Below, one piece after another: positions 35,676 through 50,600 of a DNA stretch of 64,000 nucleotides. Both the position numbers and the translations under genes were made by a program. Where the stretch lies: assembly GCA_012861695.1 (NCBI GenBank), contig JAAOOA010000601.1, forward strand, positions 57,501-121,500, written 5' to 3'. The notes under the pieces are model-generated. The model was not told the origin of the DNA. It did not search any database and saw only the letters and a program-made list of their open reading frames with translations. Position 1 is the stretch's first letter; every line of letters begins with the position of its first letter. The DNA comes from Trematomus loennbergii (taxonomy: Eukaryota; Chordata; Actinopteri; Perciformes; Nototheniidae).

Positions 35676-38600
35676 GTAATACCCCTTTCACACCAAGGCT
35701 TTTCCCGTTCTAGCTCCGTGCTAGAGCTTTTCTGGTTCAGAACCGGTTCTTCGGTTCAGCTCCCGCTCTGTTCACACCGCTCAGAGTCCGACTGGTGCTG
35801 CCGCTGCTGCGTCATGACGTCACAGCTTACGTCGCTGATTTTCTCCCCAATGGCACTAACTACAACAACAACGGGGGGGGGGGGGCGTCGGGTCGATGAT
35901 CGTGTTGCTTTTAATCATACGAAGCCAGATTAAATTAAATAACGACTTCTCCAACCTTATACTTTTCTCAGAGTGCCGTGGTTCATTGTTTATTAATGTG
36001 TTTCAGCGGCATTTACCGACCGCTGCAGTGCTGGCTGCTCTTCCACGGGAGTTTATTCTCCCGTTAGCTCCGGGTTAGCTCACACGGCTCTAAAGTATTC
36101 ACTGTCTGACTGTCACACAAGCAGCTGATACATATCCCCAGTTCCCCTTAAGTGAATGTGTGTCAGTCTGAATTGACGCTGTTTGGCATCACAACGCTGT
36201 TATGAAAGTTTCTCTGGTATAACATGGGTGATGTTAGCATAGCAACCGAAGCTAAACTGACTACTTGCTAAGCCGTTTTCTACAAGCACTTTTTACCCGC
36301 GTATTTTTCATTATGATTCTACTTGTGATAGTCGGACATGACAACCTGTGCAGCCCATGTATTGATTCCTCCGATAGCTGCTATAATAACAAACAAAACG
36401 TCTGCCTGCTCTCCACAATGATCAATAACAGCGAACGGATGGTCAAAGTAAGGTACAAATAAACAGAATCACACGAAGCCTGGTTAGTGTTGCCTGACTT
36501 TATAAAGCGCGTGTTTTTTTTTTACAAGTGTGTGGTTGCGTTCTAGTCACTTTGCTCAGCACTACTGCTTGTTACAACTTTTATTTGCCGTACTCGCCTT
36601 AACTGTTAGCTCAGGTTAATCTCGCCCCCCTCCGACGTAAGCGTGACGTATGCGGTTCTTGCTTCTTGACGGACAACTTTTTGGTGCTCGAAACGAACCG
36701 GATTCCGGAGCTTAGAGGCTGCTCCGCTGCGGTGTGAACAGGAAAACCCGGTGCTTTTCAAGCTCCAGCTCCGAACCGGCCCTGAAACACCGTTGGTGTG
36801 AATGGGGTATAAGAGACTGTTTCTGCTGTGAACTGACCTGAAGAGGATTCAGTTATTAAATGATCTGATAATATAACTTGTTGATTAGTAATTACATTAA
36901 CACAGTACAGAAACACTGCAGTAGAGTATAATAAAGAAACACAGTAGATTACAGTAAAGAAGTTGAATTTAACTATAACAACTTATATACTTAAAGGGGA
37001 CCTATCATGCAAAATGCACTTTTGTACGTCTTTTCTACATGAATATGTGTCCCCGGTGTTCCAGGGAACTCACCAAGTGTCAGAAAACACAACCCTCTCT
37101 ATTTTCCTCCATACCCAAATCTCTAAAAAAGGGGCTGCAACGGATCTGATAAAAACTGATCCAGATTTGAACACTGTCCTGACGTCAGGACGGTGGCGCT
37201 ACGGCTATTGGGCCAACTCTCCACCTATCAGGGGAATGTGGGGTTGGGCCACGGCCGGCCATTGCCGTTCGAAAGCGCTGGAGACGCTGTAGTACATATG
37301 CCAGGCCTGTAAGTGGCGCTGTAGTCTGCCACTAAAGCAGCGAAGAAGACTTCCCGCGCATATGGTAACCATGGTTACCCTTCTGTTTATTCTCCGCTGT
37401 GGCTTTTTTTCTCCCTCCCCGAGGCAAGCGTTTGCTCCCGCTGCTTTAATTCAATGCAATCCCTCCCCGTCGAGGCAAGCACTGTAATTCTCTCCGGTTA
37501 GTCCACCAGCAGATGACAAACACCCACCTCTCCGCCTCTTCCAAGGAACGAGGGGACCGTGCGGCAGAGTTTCAGTTTCAGTTTCTTTCGCCGGTCAAGA
37601 TTTAAAGTTTAAATCTTCCGGACAAAATTAGAAAAGTGCCGGTCAAAGGTCTTCTTTCTATTTATTGAGCTTTAAAATAAATGAATAACGACTCTATATA
37701 ATAAAACACGGAGGACGGAGATCTATTTTTCCCCCTCTTGACTTGATCAGAGCACGGCTCCCCTCTCCTGCAGGGGGGCGTGGTCAGCTGCAGCTCACAG
37801 AATCAGCCCCGTAGACAGCAAACAGCACATAGAGCGAAATGAGGCATGGCTAAAATGCATGATCTGTTTGGTATTTTGAAAACAGAAACGTATAAATATA
37901 CCTTATAGGTATGGCCCTACAATATATCATTTAAATATAGCATGATAGGTCCACTTTAAGTCAAGTAAATCAACTTCAAACGTAAAACTTTCACTGAACT
38001 GTAACGACAGAAACCAAGAAGCACGACTAACAAACAGAAAGTTTAGCACAAGTCCAAAAATCTTCATCCGTTGAACAGACAGAAGTCAAATCAAGGAGGC
38101 AAACCTAACTAGGCAAGAAGATTGAAGGATTAGCCAATCAAGTGTCATGTTCATATTACCTCTGCTCTTTACAAGAACTAAATAATATGTGTAAAATATG
38201 TGTTGTTTCCACAGACTGAGAGCAGCTTCTCCTGATTCTGGCATGCACCAATTAAGAGTGACCGGTCTAAAGACTTCAGTAATGAACCTGGACCCTCAGA
38301 CACAAAGTAAGAGTTCTACTGGGACCTGACCTGGAGAGGATCCAGTTTTATGTAACGCAATGTAATTCATTAGATTCAGTTCAGAGCAAGTCCAACAATC
38401 TTTAATCAGGTGAACAGACAGAAGTCAAAAGCTGCTCTTTGAATGAACTGATGAAGTGCAAAACATGTGTTGTTTCCACAGAAGGAGAGCAGAGTCTCCA
38501 GTCCCAGCTGTCTGTCTATGAAGAGTGACCGGTCTGAAGAGGAACCTCCAGACTTCAGAGATGAACCCGGACCCTCAGACACAAAGTAAGAGTTTCTACT

Positions 38601-41551
38601 GTGACCTGACCTCAAGAGGATTCAGATTTGATATATAATCGTATAATCTAAACTGTTCTTTCATAATTACATGAGCGCAGTAGAGTACAGACACTCTGTA
38701 GAATGAAGTACAGAAATGCAGTAGATTAGAGTAAAGATTTGCAGTAAAGTACAAAAAGAAAGGCAGTAGAGAACTAAGTAAACTACTCCAGTAAAATAAC
38801 ACTCTCTCTCCACATGTAGGACCTCTAGTTAAGCAAATCAAATACAAACATGTAGAACAAATTAATTGTAATAACAACCCACCAGTGTTGTAGTCAAGTC
38901 ACCAATTCACGAGTCCAAGTCACTCTCGAGTCACCACTCTTCGAGTCCGAGTCCAAGTCCGAGTCACCAAGGGAGAGTCGTAGTCGAGTCCGAGTCCAAG
39001 TCCGAGTCACCAAGGGAGAGTCGTAGTCGAGTCCGAGTCCAAGTCCGAGTCACCAAGGGAGAGTCGTAGTCGAGTCCGAGTCCAAGTCCGAGTCACCTAA
39101 GAAGAGTCCAAGTCAAGTCCGAGTCACAAGTCTTCATGTATTAATCTTTGTGGATATATGTGTTGAAATGTAGCTGCTCCTCTACATTGCTTTATCCTGT
39201 CATGTTACACTAATCTGTCTATTGAACTGCTGTGAAGCCAGTTTGGCTACAATTCTTGTAATAGGTGCTATACAAATATAAAGCTTATTACTAATATTAA
39301 TATTATTATATATAAATAAACTATGTTTAAAATGAGTTACCTTTTAGAGAAGTGATTATATTTGTATGCCAATATGTTCCTATGGTAAAGTTTTCGTTTT
39401 GCACTTTTATTTTGATAGTAATAAGATCGGGACTCTTATTTTGAAGGAACTTTTACCGGTTAAATCGGTTCACAGATAAAGATTGATCCCCAGAAAGCAC
39501 ATGGCTACTTAGCATGCAAAATGACGTCATTCTGCATGTTAAGTAGCCATATGTGCTTTCTTGTTATCGGCTGAATCTTTATTTATTGATTAGATCACGT
39601 TACTCTGATGATAGTGTTCAAGACAGCCTATACAGTATGTCTGAACTCGATGTTTAGAGTAATGTGTTACGGAGCCTTCTCTTCAATATTGTTTCCACAT
39701 AGAGCATGTTGCGCTGCTCTTTTCCAATGTGGAAGCAGAATGTGTGAAAGCATACAGCACGATGCGGGGTGTGTCTCTAGACATCTTTACACTGGAATAG
39801 CGGGCCCAGTACGTGAACTCGCCTCGCAGCCGGTGCACACGCCAGGATAGAGGACATCAGACTCCATAGAAAACTTGCTCGAGTCCGAGTCCAAGTCGGA
39901 GCGTCAATGTACAAGTCGAGTCCGAGTCATCGTGGGGGGAAAAATTCACGAGTCCGAGTCCGAGTCCAAGTCAGCGTACGCAATAATTCACGAGTCCGAG
40001 GCGAGTCCAAGTCATCGTGCGCGAGAATTCACGAGTCCAAGTCCGAGTCGCGTCAATCAGTGCGCGAGTCCGAGTCAAGTCACGAGTCCCGAAAATCGGC
40101 ACTCGAGTCCGAGTCCAGGACTCGAGTACTCCATCTCTGCAACCCACCAATAAAAGCATTAAAGTTCAGTCAACAAGGACGAAGAGGATAGTTAACAATA
40201 TGTTAGGATATTTCAATATGCTATTATATTATCAATGTATCAGTGTTAGGACATGTTCTTAAAATCACAATAATACTTGAAACAATATAAATCTTCCAAC
40301 AAATGAGTTGACTACCTCAGCATCTTTTTCAGACGTATTTGAAGAGGTTTATTAATAATAGTAATAACCTGGTGAGCTGGTTGTGTTTAGCATTAGCAGA
40401 TGTAACTGATTACATGTAGAGTCAATACAAAGACACACATGTGTACCTGGCAACACGAATGAAGTGAAGAAGCAACATTCATATCCCCCGTGTATTCACA
40501 CAACTTGAAAAGTTACAACTTGAGTGTAAAGTTTGTGACGCTCTGTTACAAAAACAGTGTTGAGATTCTGCTCCTGTCGTCACTGACATGCTGAGATCAA
40601 TCAGAAGAGGGAACATCAGCACCCAGAGCTCTACAGCACCTCATATTAAATCAGGGTTATTCATGTACCTGGATAAACCAGAGACTGTCTGTGGTGCTAA
40701 CAATATAATAGCTGCTGTTCTTATGACTGGATGGAGTTATTTTGAGTGTTGATGGATCAGCTACAATGTTAGCCTAGCCTAGCTTTAATCAAAGAGATCT
40801 CCATTCAGAAAACAAACATTTTAAAGTGTTTTGCTCGTTGTGTTGCAGACAGACGACCTGACGAAGCATTAACTCTGGCTTTTTACAAATCACTATCATT
40901 ACGTTGTTATTTCGGCATCCTTTCCATATGTTTATTGAAATGTATTCACAGCAAATTCAATGTAAATGTGGTTCAAAGTGCTAAAGTGTACTAGATTAAT
41001 TCAGCTGATGTTATGAATCCAGACACAAAGCTGTGTGGTTTCCTAATGATATGAATAACTAACCACTATCTACCTTATCATGATGAAATATAATCTAATT
41101 ATAATTTAAATATGAAACTAGAATTTGCCACATTGTTGTACCTTTGGTGAGAATCAGCTCCACTAATGTCAAGTGCTGTAAATCAGGGGTTCCCAACCTT
41201 TATTGTAACAAGGACCGGTAGATACATTAAAAAAAAATCGCGAACCGGTTGTCAATTTTAACTGATTTTAATATTACTCACCACCAGCAGGTAGCAACAG
41301 AGGCTAATTGTATGTAACAGCCTGAACAAATACTAGAACAATATGCATCCAAAACATATTAACAAAGTTTAAAAAGAACCGGTGTTGGTTTTTGGTTTTT
41401 CGGAAAACCAAAAAATATTATTCAGTTTTTAAACCAAAACGGGAAAACAGATAAATCAACGTTTTGGTTTTGTTTGTATGATTTACGGATAATCCAGTGA
41501 ATGCTGGGGAAACGAGGAGAAGGCGCATTATGAAGGAGATGTCCGGTCGCC

Positions 41552-41605
<54 letters not shown>

Positions 41606-44600
41606 TGCGTGCGTGTGACACTGGCATTTGTTTTCAGAAGATATTATGATAGTGTCGTTCGTTCCGGTGCACTCCCGACAGCATAGCACTACATCGAGAT
41701 TAAGATTAAACTAATTTATTTTGGGAACAGCCGCATATATGCCGGTGTCGGACAGACACAAACACACCGAACACACAGAGCTGAGCTGAGCAGAGCACAT
41801 ACACACACACATCATGCGCCTTGGTGACTGACTGGACATCTCCTTCATAAAACTATTAAAAGGGGGAGTAATCGGGCAGTTCGATGTGTGTAGATTGTGT
41901 GTGGTTAACACGGAGCAGCCTGCAGTCACTCTTAAACTGTTCTGATTAAGTTAAACACAGCGAAGGCGGTGTGTAAAAAGGCACAGCTCTTTACCCGCTG
42001 GTGCTGCACTTCTCAGAGGCGGAGTACACGTCCCGCTGCCTCCTGATACTGCAGCCATGTCATGAAGTGAAGGAGGGTTTCCTTCTATAAAACAGCTGTG
42101 GGCAGCAGATACCGTGAGAGTCCCGAACATTAATTCATAGATCAAGGCAGACTGGTTTACTCTCCTGTTTTGCCAATCCGGTGCTTAAACAAATAGCTCT
42201 ACACCCCTGGCCGACATGTCCTTAAAATAAAGTCCGAGTTTGAAATATATCTCAAATAATGTATGCACCACCATTTCCCCACATAAACATAACAGTCTGC
42301 AATCAAACGGTTGTCTCCTGTGCGCTCCTCTTCCTACTTGGCGCACCGGTAACATGCTCGTGCGCACAAGAGGCTGAGACCTTAGGCTGAGCCGCCGAAT
42401 CCCTCGGAACATCATAAAAGCCATTTTCAACGGTTTTCTGGTGAAAGATCAACTAGCTACTGGATGAAATAATATGACTGGTGGCATAGGTACGAAAAAA
42501 ATATTATGATAAAATATTTTTATATATTTATAATTCTGCAAATATTAAGATAAACTCACAGCTATTTCGCGGCCCGGCAGTAACACCTCGGGGGTTGGGA
42601 ACCCCTGCTGTAAAGGATGTGTTCATCTCCACAGAGGGAAGAGGAAGAGTGGTGTTCCCTGTGGAGCAGCAGCTGTCCAGCTGTGCTCTGTGTCAGGACG
42701 TCCTGAAGGATCCAGTCTCTACCAGCTGTGGACACTGGTTCTGCAGACAGTGCATCGCCTCATACTGGGAGCAGCTTCCTCCATCAGGAGACTCCTGCTG
42801 TCCTCAGTGTGGAGAAAGATGGAGCATTTTACAAAGTAAGAGGCCGAACACGTGCAGCCTCTTTACCGCTGTCTGGGTGCTGGGTGTCTACTCTTCTATA
42901 GAAACACTGTATCATCTGATCCCTTCTTCAAGGCTTTGGTTTTAAAGTGTGTACACAAATATTTCACGTGGGACAGCAGTGTTTCCCTAAAAAACGCTTT
43001 CTGTCTTACTCAGACATTACTACATTAGCCCAGCACTTATATAACATTTACGTATGATAGTATAAATATCTGGCAACTAGTATTTGTGGTTCCTTCTGGA
43101 GTCTTCATGTCCAGGATCTTTTGTGTTGTAAAGTATAGACATTAAAATGTTTATAAAAATCATGATATTTAAAACCCTGACTGTTCAGATTCTCAAAAGC
43201 ATTTTCCTGATTCTCTCATGTTTCCTTCTCTTCAGCAGATAGTGGTCTGCAGGAGGTTTTAGATGAACATAGGCTCAGTCTGAGGAGGAGATGTGAACGT
43301 GTGACTGAAGGAACTGATCAAAGTGAAACCCTCCTCAACAGGATCTTCACTGAGCTCTACATCACACAAGGCCAGAGTGAAGAGGTTAATACCCAACATG
43401 AGGTGAGGCAGCTGGAGACAGCTTCCAAGAAAGAGACCCTCCATGAACTCCAATCAAGTGCCAGGACATCTTTAAAGCCTTACCTGACCAACAGACTCTC
43501 ATCAGAGCGGTCCTGACCAACGGAGTCGCTGGAGTTGGAAAAACCTTCTCAGTGCAGAAGTTCACTCTGGACTGGGCCGAGGGTTTGGAAACCAAGATGT
43601 CAGTCTGGTGATCCCGCTCTCCTTCAGGGAGCTGAACCTGATCAAAGGTGAGCAGTACAGTCTTCTCAGGCTGCTCCATGTTTTCCATCCAACCTTACAG
43701 AAGGTCACAGCAGAGCAGCTGGCTGTCTGCAAAGTGCTGCTCATCTTTGACGGCCTGGATGAAAGCAGACTTTCTCTGGACTTCAGAAACAATGAGGTTG
43801 TGTCTGATGTCTCACAGCAGTCCTCAGTCAACGTGCTGCTGACAAACCTCATCAGGGGGAAGCTGCTTCCCTCGGCTCTCGTCTGGATAACTTCCAGACC
43901 TGCAGCGGCCAATCAGATCCCTCCTGAGTGTGTGGACAGGGTAACAGAAGTACGAGGCTTCACTGACGCCCAGAAGGAGGAGTACTTCAGGAGGAGATCG
44001 AGTGATGAAGACCTGTCCAGCAGAATCATCTCTCACATCAAGAGCTCCAGGAGCCTCCACATCATGTGTCTGATCCCAGTCTTCTGCTGGATCACTGCTG
44101 CAGTTCTGGACCACATGTTGACTACAGACCAGAGAGGAGACTGCCCCAGACCCTCACTGACATGTACTCACACTTCCTGCTGGTCCAGACACAGAGGAAG
44201 AAGCAGAAGTATGAAGAGGGACATGAGACGAGTCCCCAGCAGCTGACGGAGGCTGACAGGGAGGTTCTTCTGAAGCTGGGGAGGCTGGCGTTTGAACATC
44301 TGGAGAAAGGAGACATCATGTTCTACCAAGAAGACCTGCAGCGCTGTGGTCTTGGTGTCACCGAGGCCTTGGTGCACTCAGGAGTTTGTACAGAGATCTT
44401 CAAAAGAGAGAGTTTGATCTTCAAGAAAACAGTCTACTGCTTTGTTCATCTGAGCATTCAGGAGTTTCTGGCTGCAGTCTACTTGTTCCACTGTTACACC
44501 AACAAGAACACAGAGGTACTGAAGGACTTCCTGCAGGGAGAGGGGACGAAGACAACAGTGATAGCAGTGATGATAACAGTGATAACAGTGATAGCAGTGA

Positions 44601-47600
44601 TGATAACAGTGATAACAGTGATAGCAGTGATGATAACAGTGATAGCAGTGATCAGGATTACCAGTCCCTGGATGTCTTCCTGAAGGGAGCCATGGAGAAA
44701 TCCCTCAGAAGTGAAAATGGCCACCTGGACCTGTTTGTCCGCTTTCTCCACGGCCTCTCTCTGGAGTCCAACCAGAGTCTGTTAGGAGGCCTGCTGGGTC
44801 GCACAGACAACCGTCCAGAAATCATCCAGAGAGCCATCAGCAACCTGAAGGAGATGAGCAGTAATGAAATCTCTCCTGACAGGATGATCAACATCTTCCA
44901 CTGTCTGACAGAGATGAAGCACCACTCAGTACATCAGGAGATCACAGAGTTCCTGAAGTCAAAGAACAGATCAGAGAAGAAACTCTCTGTGATCCACTGC
45001 TCTGCTCTGGCCTACATGCTGCAGATGTCAGAGGAGGTTCTGGATGAGTTGGACCTGATGAAGTACCACACATCAGAGGAGGGACGACGGAGACTGATTC
45101 CAGCTGTGAGGAACTGCAGGAAGGCCAAGTAAGTCCAGATGTGATTAGCTTTATAAATTGATGTGGATCAGAAGTTTATTTCTTCAAATAAACACTATAA
45201 AATGTTTGATGTTAAATACTCTGAGAGCAAAATTAAATGATCCAGTTATTCTATTTATATATTGTGACATTTTAACATTGTTTTCTTTTCTTCACATTAT
45301 TTGAGTGATGGAGGCGACATGTCAAACAAATGAAGGACTTTAGAGGTGTTTATCAGAGCAGCATGTGATCACAACATACAGCAGTATTTACAGTTATCGG
45401 TGAAAGCAGTTATTAATATATCATTGCAGTTTCTTAAACATGAAATCAGATCTGTTTTTACCACAATGCTTAAGAGTTTAAAATAATGTCTGACAGGCTG
45501 ACAATGAATAAAGAAAACTCTATTATTAAATTAAATGTTCATAATATGTTAAAAGTTGTTCCATTTCAAATTCAGTAAGTTAATTAAATGTTTCCTCTGT
45601 TTTTATACTAACACAAGTTGTGATATATGTGTCATTATAGACTTTCTGGCTGTGGACTCTCAGAGACTGAATGTGAAGTCGTGGCCTCAGCTCTGAAGTC
45701 TGACCCCTCTCATCTGAGAGATCTGGACCTGAGTTACAACATCTGAAGGATTCAGGAGTGGAGCTGCTGAGTTCTGGACTAAAGAGTCCAAACTGCAGAC
45801 TGGAGGCTCTCAGGTCAGTTCACTGACTGCAGTTCATACAGATCTGTTTGTATTTATGATTTTCAGAATTTGCCTGAAGACATTTTAATGCTTTTATTTA
45901 TTTCTGTATTTCCAAATGGAAATGGAATCCAAACTTTAAGAATAACAAAGATCAGAGAAGGTGAATGTGTGACGGAGAGTGTTTGAGCTTCCACAGACTC
46001 ACTCTGTGCTCCATGAGTCAGTGGAGATGCTGTCAGTACTGATGAGCTGTGAGGGAGATGAAGGAGTTGTTAAACATCTGATGAGAGAAACTGCTGCAGA
46101 GAGTTCCAGATGATCAGGGATTTGTTTCTACATCATTGCTGACGTTAAAACATTGTTCAGCTCTGATCAGATTATTAAACATTGAGTTATTTCAAACAGG
46201 AACATTGTTTTCTAAAGTTACATCATGTTTTCTTTATTCAGACTGGGTCCTGCAGTTTGTCAGAGATCAGCTGTTCTGCTCTGATCTCAGCTCTGAAGTC
46301 CAACATCCATCTGAGATCTGGACCTGAGTCTCAACGCTCTGCTGGATTCAGGAGTGGAGCTGCTGAGAGATCTTCTGGAGAGTCCAGACTGCAGACTGGA
46401 GACTCTCAGGTCAGTTCACTGACTCTCTGTTACTGCTGGAGATCTCATGTGTTTCATTAACAGTCCTTGTTAATATGTCGTTGTGAGGGTTTTCCTGCTC
46501 ACCCAGTTAAAAAGGACAGAAGGAGAGGAAGGCTTGCTTAAAAGAAAGCTTTATTGACTGGCCACAGCTTGCAAACAATACATCAATACTTTAGGAAACA
46601 GACAGAACACTGCTGCCAGTGACAGGCTTTCTTGGGGCAAGTCATTCTGCCCCCAGGACCCAGACCAAGAGACAAGAACCAGGTTACTGACATGCTTTAC
46701 TGTTCACCTGGTTACCTGATCCTTGTCCAGCTGTCTGGAGCCACCCCCATCCCTCCAGCAGCCGGCGCTCTAACCACACCCCACTGCCACAGTCCTTTTG
46801 TTCATATTCTTATTTTTCTTGTACTACATTTAGTCTGCAGTCATAAAAGTTGACTGTTTCTTCAAATATATATGTTAGATATCCACTGTTAGTTGTTAAA
46901 GTAAATGTATGTTGTCTTTAGTAAATGGTCACATCTGAATAAAGAAGTTCATCTGAACTAATATTAGTTTTACATTGATCTCTGAAGCATACATGTTTTT
47001 CTTGCTTCCCATTGATTTCAATGTTTTCACAGATAATAAACAGAAGGCTGATATTATGATGATCCACAATAACAGAATGACAGTCACTGTAATTCAGGGA
47101 AAAGCTCATTGATTAGGAGACAGGAATGTTGAGCTACACTTAATAAACCTGAACATCTGATTGGATTATAAACAGATTTTATCCTCATCATGTTTTCTTT
47201 ATTCAGACTGATGCTGCAGTTTGTCAGAGATCAGCTGTTCTGCTCTGATCTCAGCTCTGAAGTCCAACATCCATCTGAGAGATCTGGACCTGAGTATCAA
47301 CGATCTGCAGGATTCAGGAGTGGAGCTGCTGAGAGATCTTCTGGAGAGTCCAGACTGCAGACTGGAACTCTCAGGTCAGTTCTCCATCTGTAACTTGTGT
47401 GCTGAGATGAATCTGTGAGAGTTGTGTTGACTCTGAGCTGCAGACATCAGGCTGATATCACTCTGATCCTCACTGAGCATCTTAATGCTAGAGTTGCATA
47501 ATGCAATGTTGATCTTTACATTTAAATATAACAACAAAAAACCTTCACTGCAGAATTCACTCTGAACCTTTTAAACAGCTGAAATTCATCTTGTATTCTC

Positions 47601-50600
47601 CATCATGATTTTAACAAATGATATAAAATACAATAATTAAATAGTTCATTTCATTTCAAACCTTTATTTATTCAGGTTGTATCCCATTGAGATCATTGAC
47701 CTCTTTTTCAAGGGAGACCTGCTCAAGTAGGTTCCACATGAAACATTAAAAACATAAACAGAGCAACAAAAGGACATCATACAGCATCATTACAGGGATT
47801 ACAATTTACATACTATCCACATGACAGGTACTAACAGCTTCCGATTCAGTAGCATCCAACCGAGCTTTAAAAACATTTAGTGGCACCAGATTGCTCAGTT
47901 TCCATTTTAATTGCAGACTATTCCAGGACAGTGGAGCTGCGCATCTAAATGCTATTTTCCCTAAGACAGTCCTAGCAGTTGGCACATTTAATAAAACCAG
48001 CATGCGATCTCAGGCAGTAGCCACTTACAATTCGCCGTGAGATCAGGGAGCAGATGTAGGATGGAAGTTTCCCTAACATGGCTTTATATATAAAAATGTA
48101 CCAGTGACTGAGCCTCCGTACAGTCAGTGAAGGCAGACCAGCCCTTGCATACAGGGTACAGTGATGGGTTAATACTTTACAGTTTGTCACAAATCTCAGT
48201 GCACTATGATACGCAGCATCTAACTTGACCAGGCAATGGCAGGTGCATTCATATAATCAGATCACCATAGTCCAGCACAGGTAAAAAGGTCACAGAGACT
48301 AGCCTTTTTCTGGCCTCGAGCGAGAAACAGGACTTGTTCCTGTAGAAGAAACCTAGCCTAACCCTCAGTTTTTTAAGCAGGTTATTGACATGACGTTTAA
48401 AAGTGAGACAATCATCAAGCCAGATACCAAGGTATTTGTAACAGGCAACCACTTCAAGTTTTATTCCTTGCGTAGTTAAAATATCTAAAACAGGCTCTGG
48501 TGTCTTTTTGGCTTTTGAAAAGAGCATTACCTTGGTTTTATCACATTTAAAAGAAGCTTTAGTTCAGAGAGCTGAGTCTGAATAATGTTAAAAGCAGTTT
48601 GCAATTCAACAACAGCCTCCTTAATGGAGGGACATGCACAGTACATAACGGTATCGTCCGCATAAAAATGTAAGGTTGCTCCATCGACATTTTCACCTAA
48701 ACTATTGATGTAGATGGAGAATAAAAGTGGACCTAAAACAGAACCTTGAGGAACACCATTAGTAATGTTTAACCACTCAGAAGACAGCCCATCAAAATGA
48801 ACACATTGGGACCTTTCAGAGAGGTAGTTCACAAACCACCCCACTGCATGGCTGGATATGCCAATACTGAGTAGCCTCTGCTTTAAGATGCGATGATCGA
48901 CGGTATCAAACGCTTTGGAAAGGTCAATAAATAGAGCTGCACAGCTCTGCTTATTATCTAAAATACTCGCCACATCATTCACCACTTCATTGTGGCAGTG
49001 ATGGTGCTATGTTGCTTTCTGAAGCCTGACTGATGTTTAGACAGGATGTCATTTGTACATAAAAACACCTTTACCTGTTCACTCACTAGGCGTTCAAGAA
49101 CCTTAGCCAGAACTGACAATTTAGAGATGGGCCTATAATTATTTAAAACAGTTGCCTCCCCTCCTTTCAGCAAAGGCAGGACATACGCTGACTTCCACAG
49201 TTTTGGAATTGTGTTTGTGCTGAGGGAGAGGTTAAAAAGAGTAGTGAGAGGTGGAGCAATAAAATCTGCAGCTATCTTTAAAAAGAAAGGTTCTACGTTG
49301 TCCGGGCCGGCCGGTTTCTTAGGATCTAACTTGGTTAAAGCTTCACGAACAACATCAACAGTAAAAGGAGTAAAACTGAAAGGGTTTTCCAGACCACATT
49401 GTTCAGAGTCACCGACTGTGGTGTTCACAGAAGCAGAGTTAGTCACAGAATCAAACATAGAACCGCAGGACACAAAATGCTCATTAAAACAATTTAACAT
49501 AGTAGCCCTGTCCGATATAGAGCCAGATGCTGTGGTAATGCACGGAGGTAGCTCATTTCGGATCTCACCGGTGGATAGCGATTTTATGGCTTTCCAAAAT
49601 TTCCTAGGATTATTTAGGTTTTCTGTAGTAACTGACAAATAGTACTTCGACTTAGCACTTTTGACCTGTGAAGTGAAGCTATTTCTTAGTTGCCTAAAAC
49701 GCAGCCATTCTACCTCTGAGCCTGATTTCCTAGCCTTTGCCCAGGCCTTGTTTCTCTCATGTAGGAGACTGGACAGTTCAGCAGAAAACCAAGGATTGTC
49801 TCGTCCCTTTACTCTAAAAGTACGTAGGGGTGCATGTCTATCTATAATTTCCATAAAACCAAGATAAAAATAAGACCATGCAGTTTCACATCAGCACACA
49901 GATCGATTTTTCCCCAATCAAACCCAAACAGATCATGAACAAAACCCTGCTCCACAAAATGTTTTATGTGTCTCTTAATAATACGGGTTTAACCTTTTGG
50001 ACCTTAGTGTCCCTAATTGTGGCTACAACACAGTGGTCACTCACATCATTTGCAAATACTCCCACAGATGGGTATTTATAGGGAACATTAGTTAGAATGA
50101 GATCAATTAGGGATGATTTATTAGGGGACTTAACGTTAGGGCGAGTAGGACTGTCAACAATCTGAGTAACATTCAGAGAGATACAAAGGTTTTTAAAATC
50201 CTCTGATACTGCAGTTAACCAGTCCCAGTTAAAATCTCCAAGTAGCACTATTTCCTTGTAGTCTAGTTGTGATAAAAGTTTTGCTAGTGAAGACAAGGAG
50301 TCCTTGACAGCTGAGGGGGGTCTGTAACACCCACCACCATGACTTGTTGCCCCTTTGCCACTTCTATATTTAAGGCTAAAAATTCGAATTGCTTACTGAC
50401 AGATTTGGAGATCAATGTGGTTACACTGAACTTATTCTTAACATAAATGGCAACTCCACCACCTTTATTAGGCCGGTCGGTACGATACACATTATAGCCA
50501 TTTAAGGATATGTCAGAGGCCAAAATAGTTTTATTTAGCCATGTTTCTGATAACACAATGACGTCAGCGTCAGTCGAGCTTGCCCAAATGCGGACAAAAT

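Noticed and set aside
38883..40139. Repeated GAGTCC strings as a host regulatory array
   Set aside because: They are bounded by hAT-like termini and an 8-bp target duplication, so they belong to the transposon.
49211..49642. Plus-strand frame of 143 residues
   Set aside because: Shadow of the antisense LINE reverse transcriptase.
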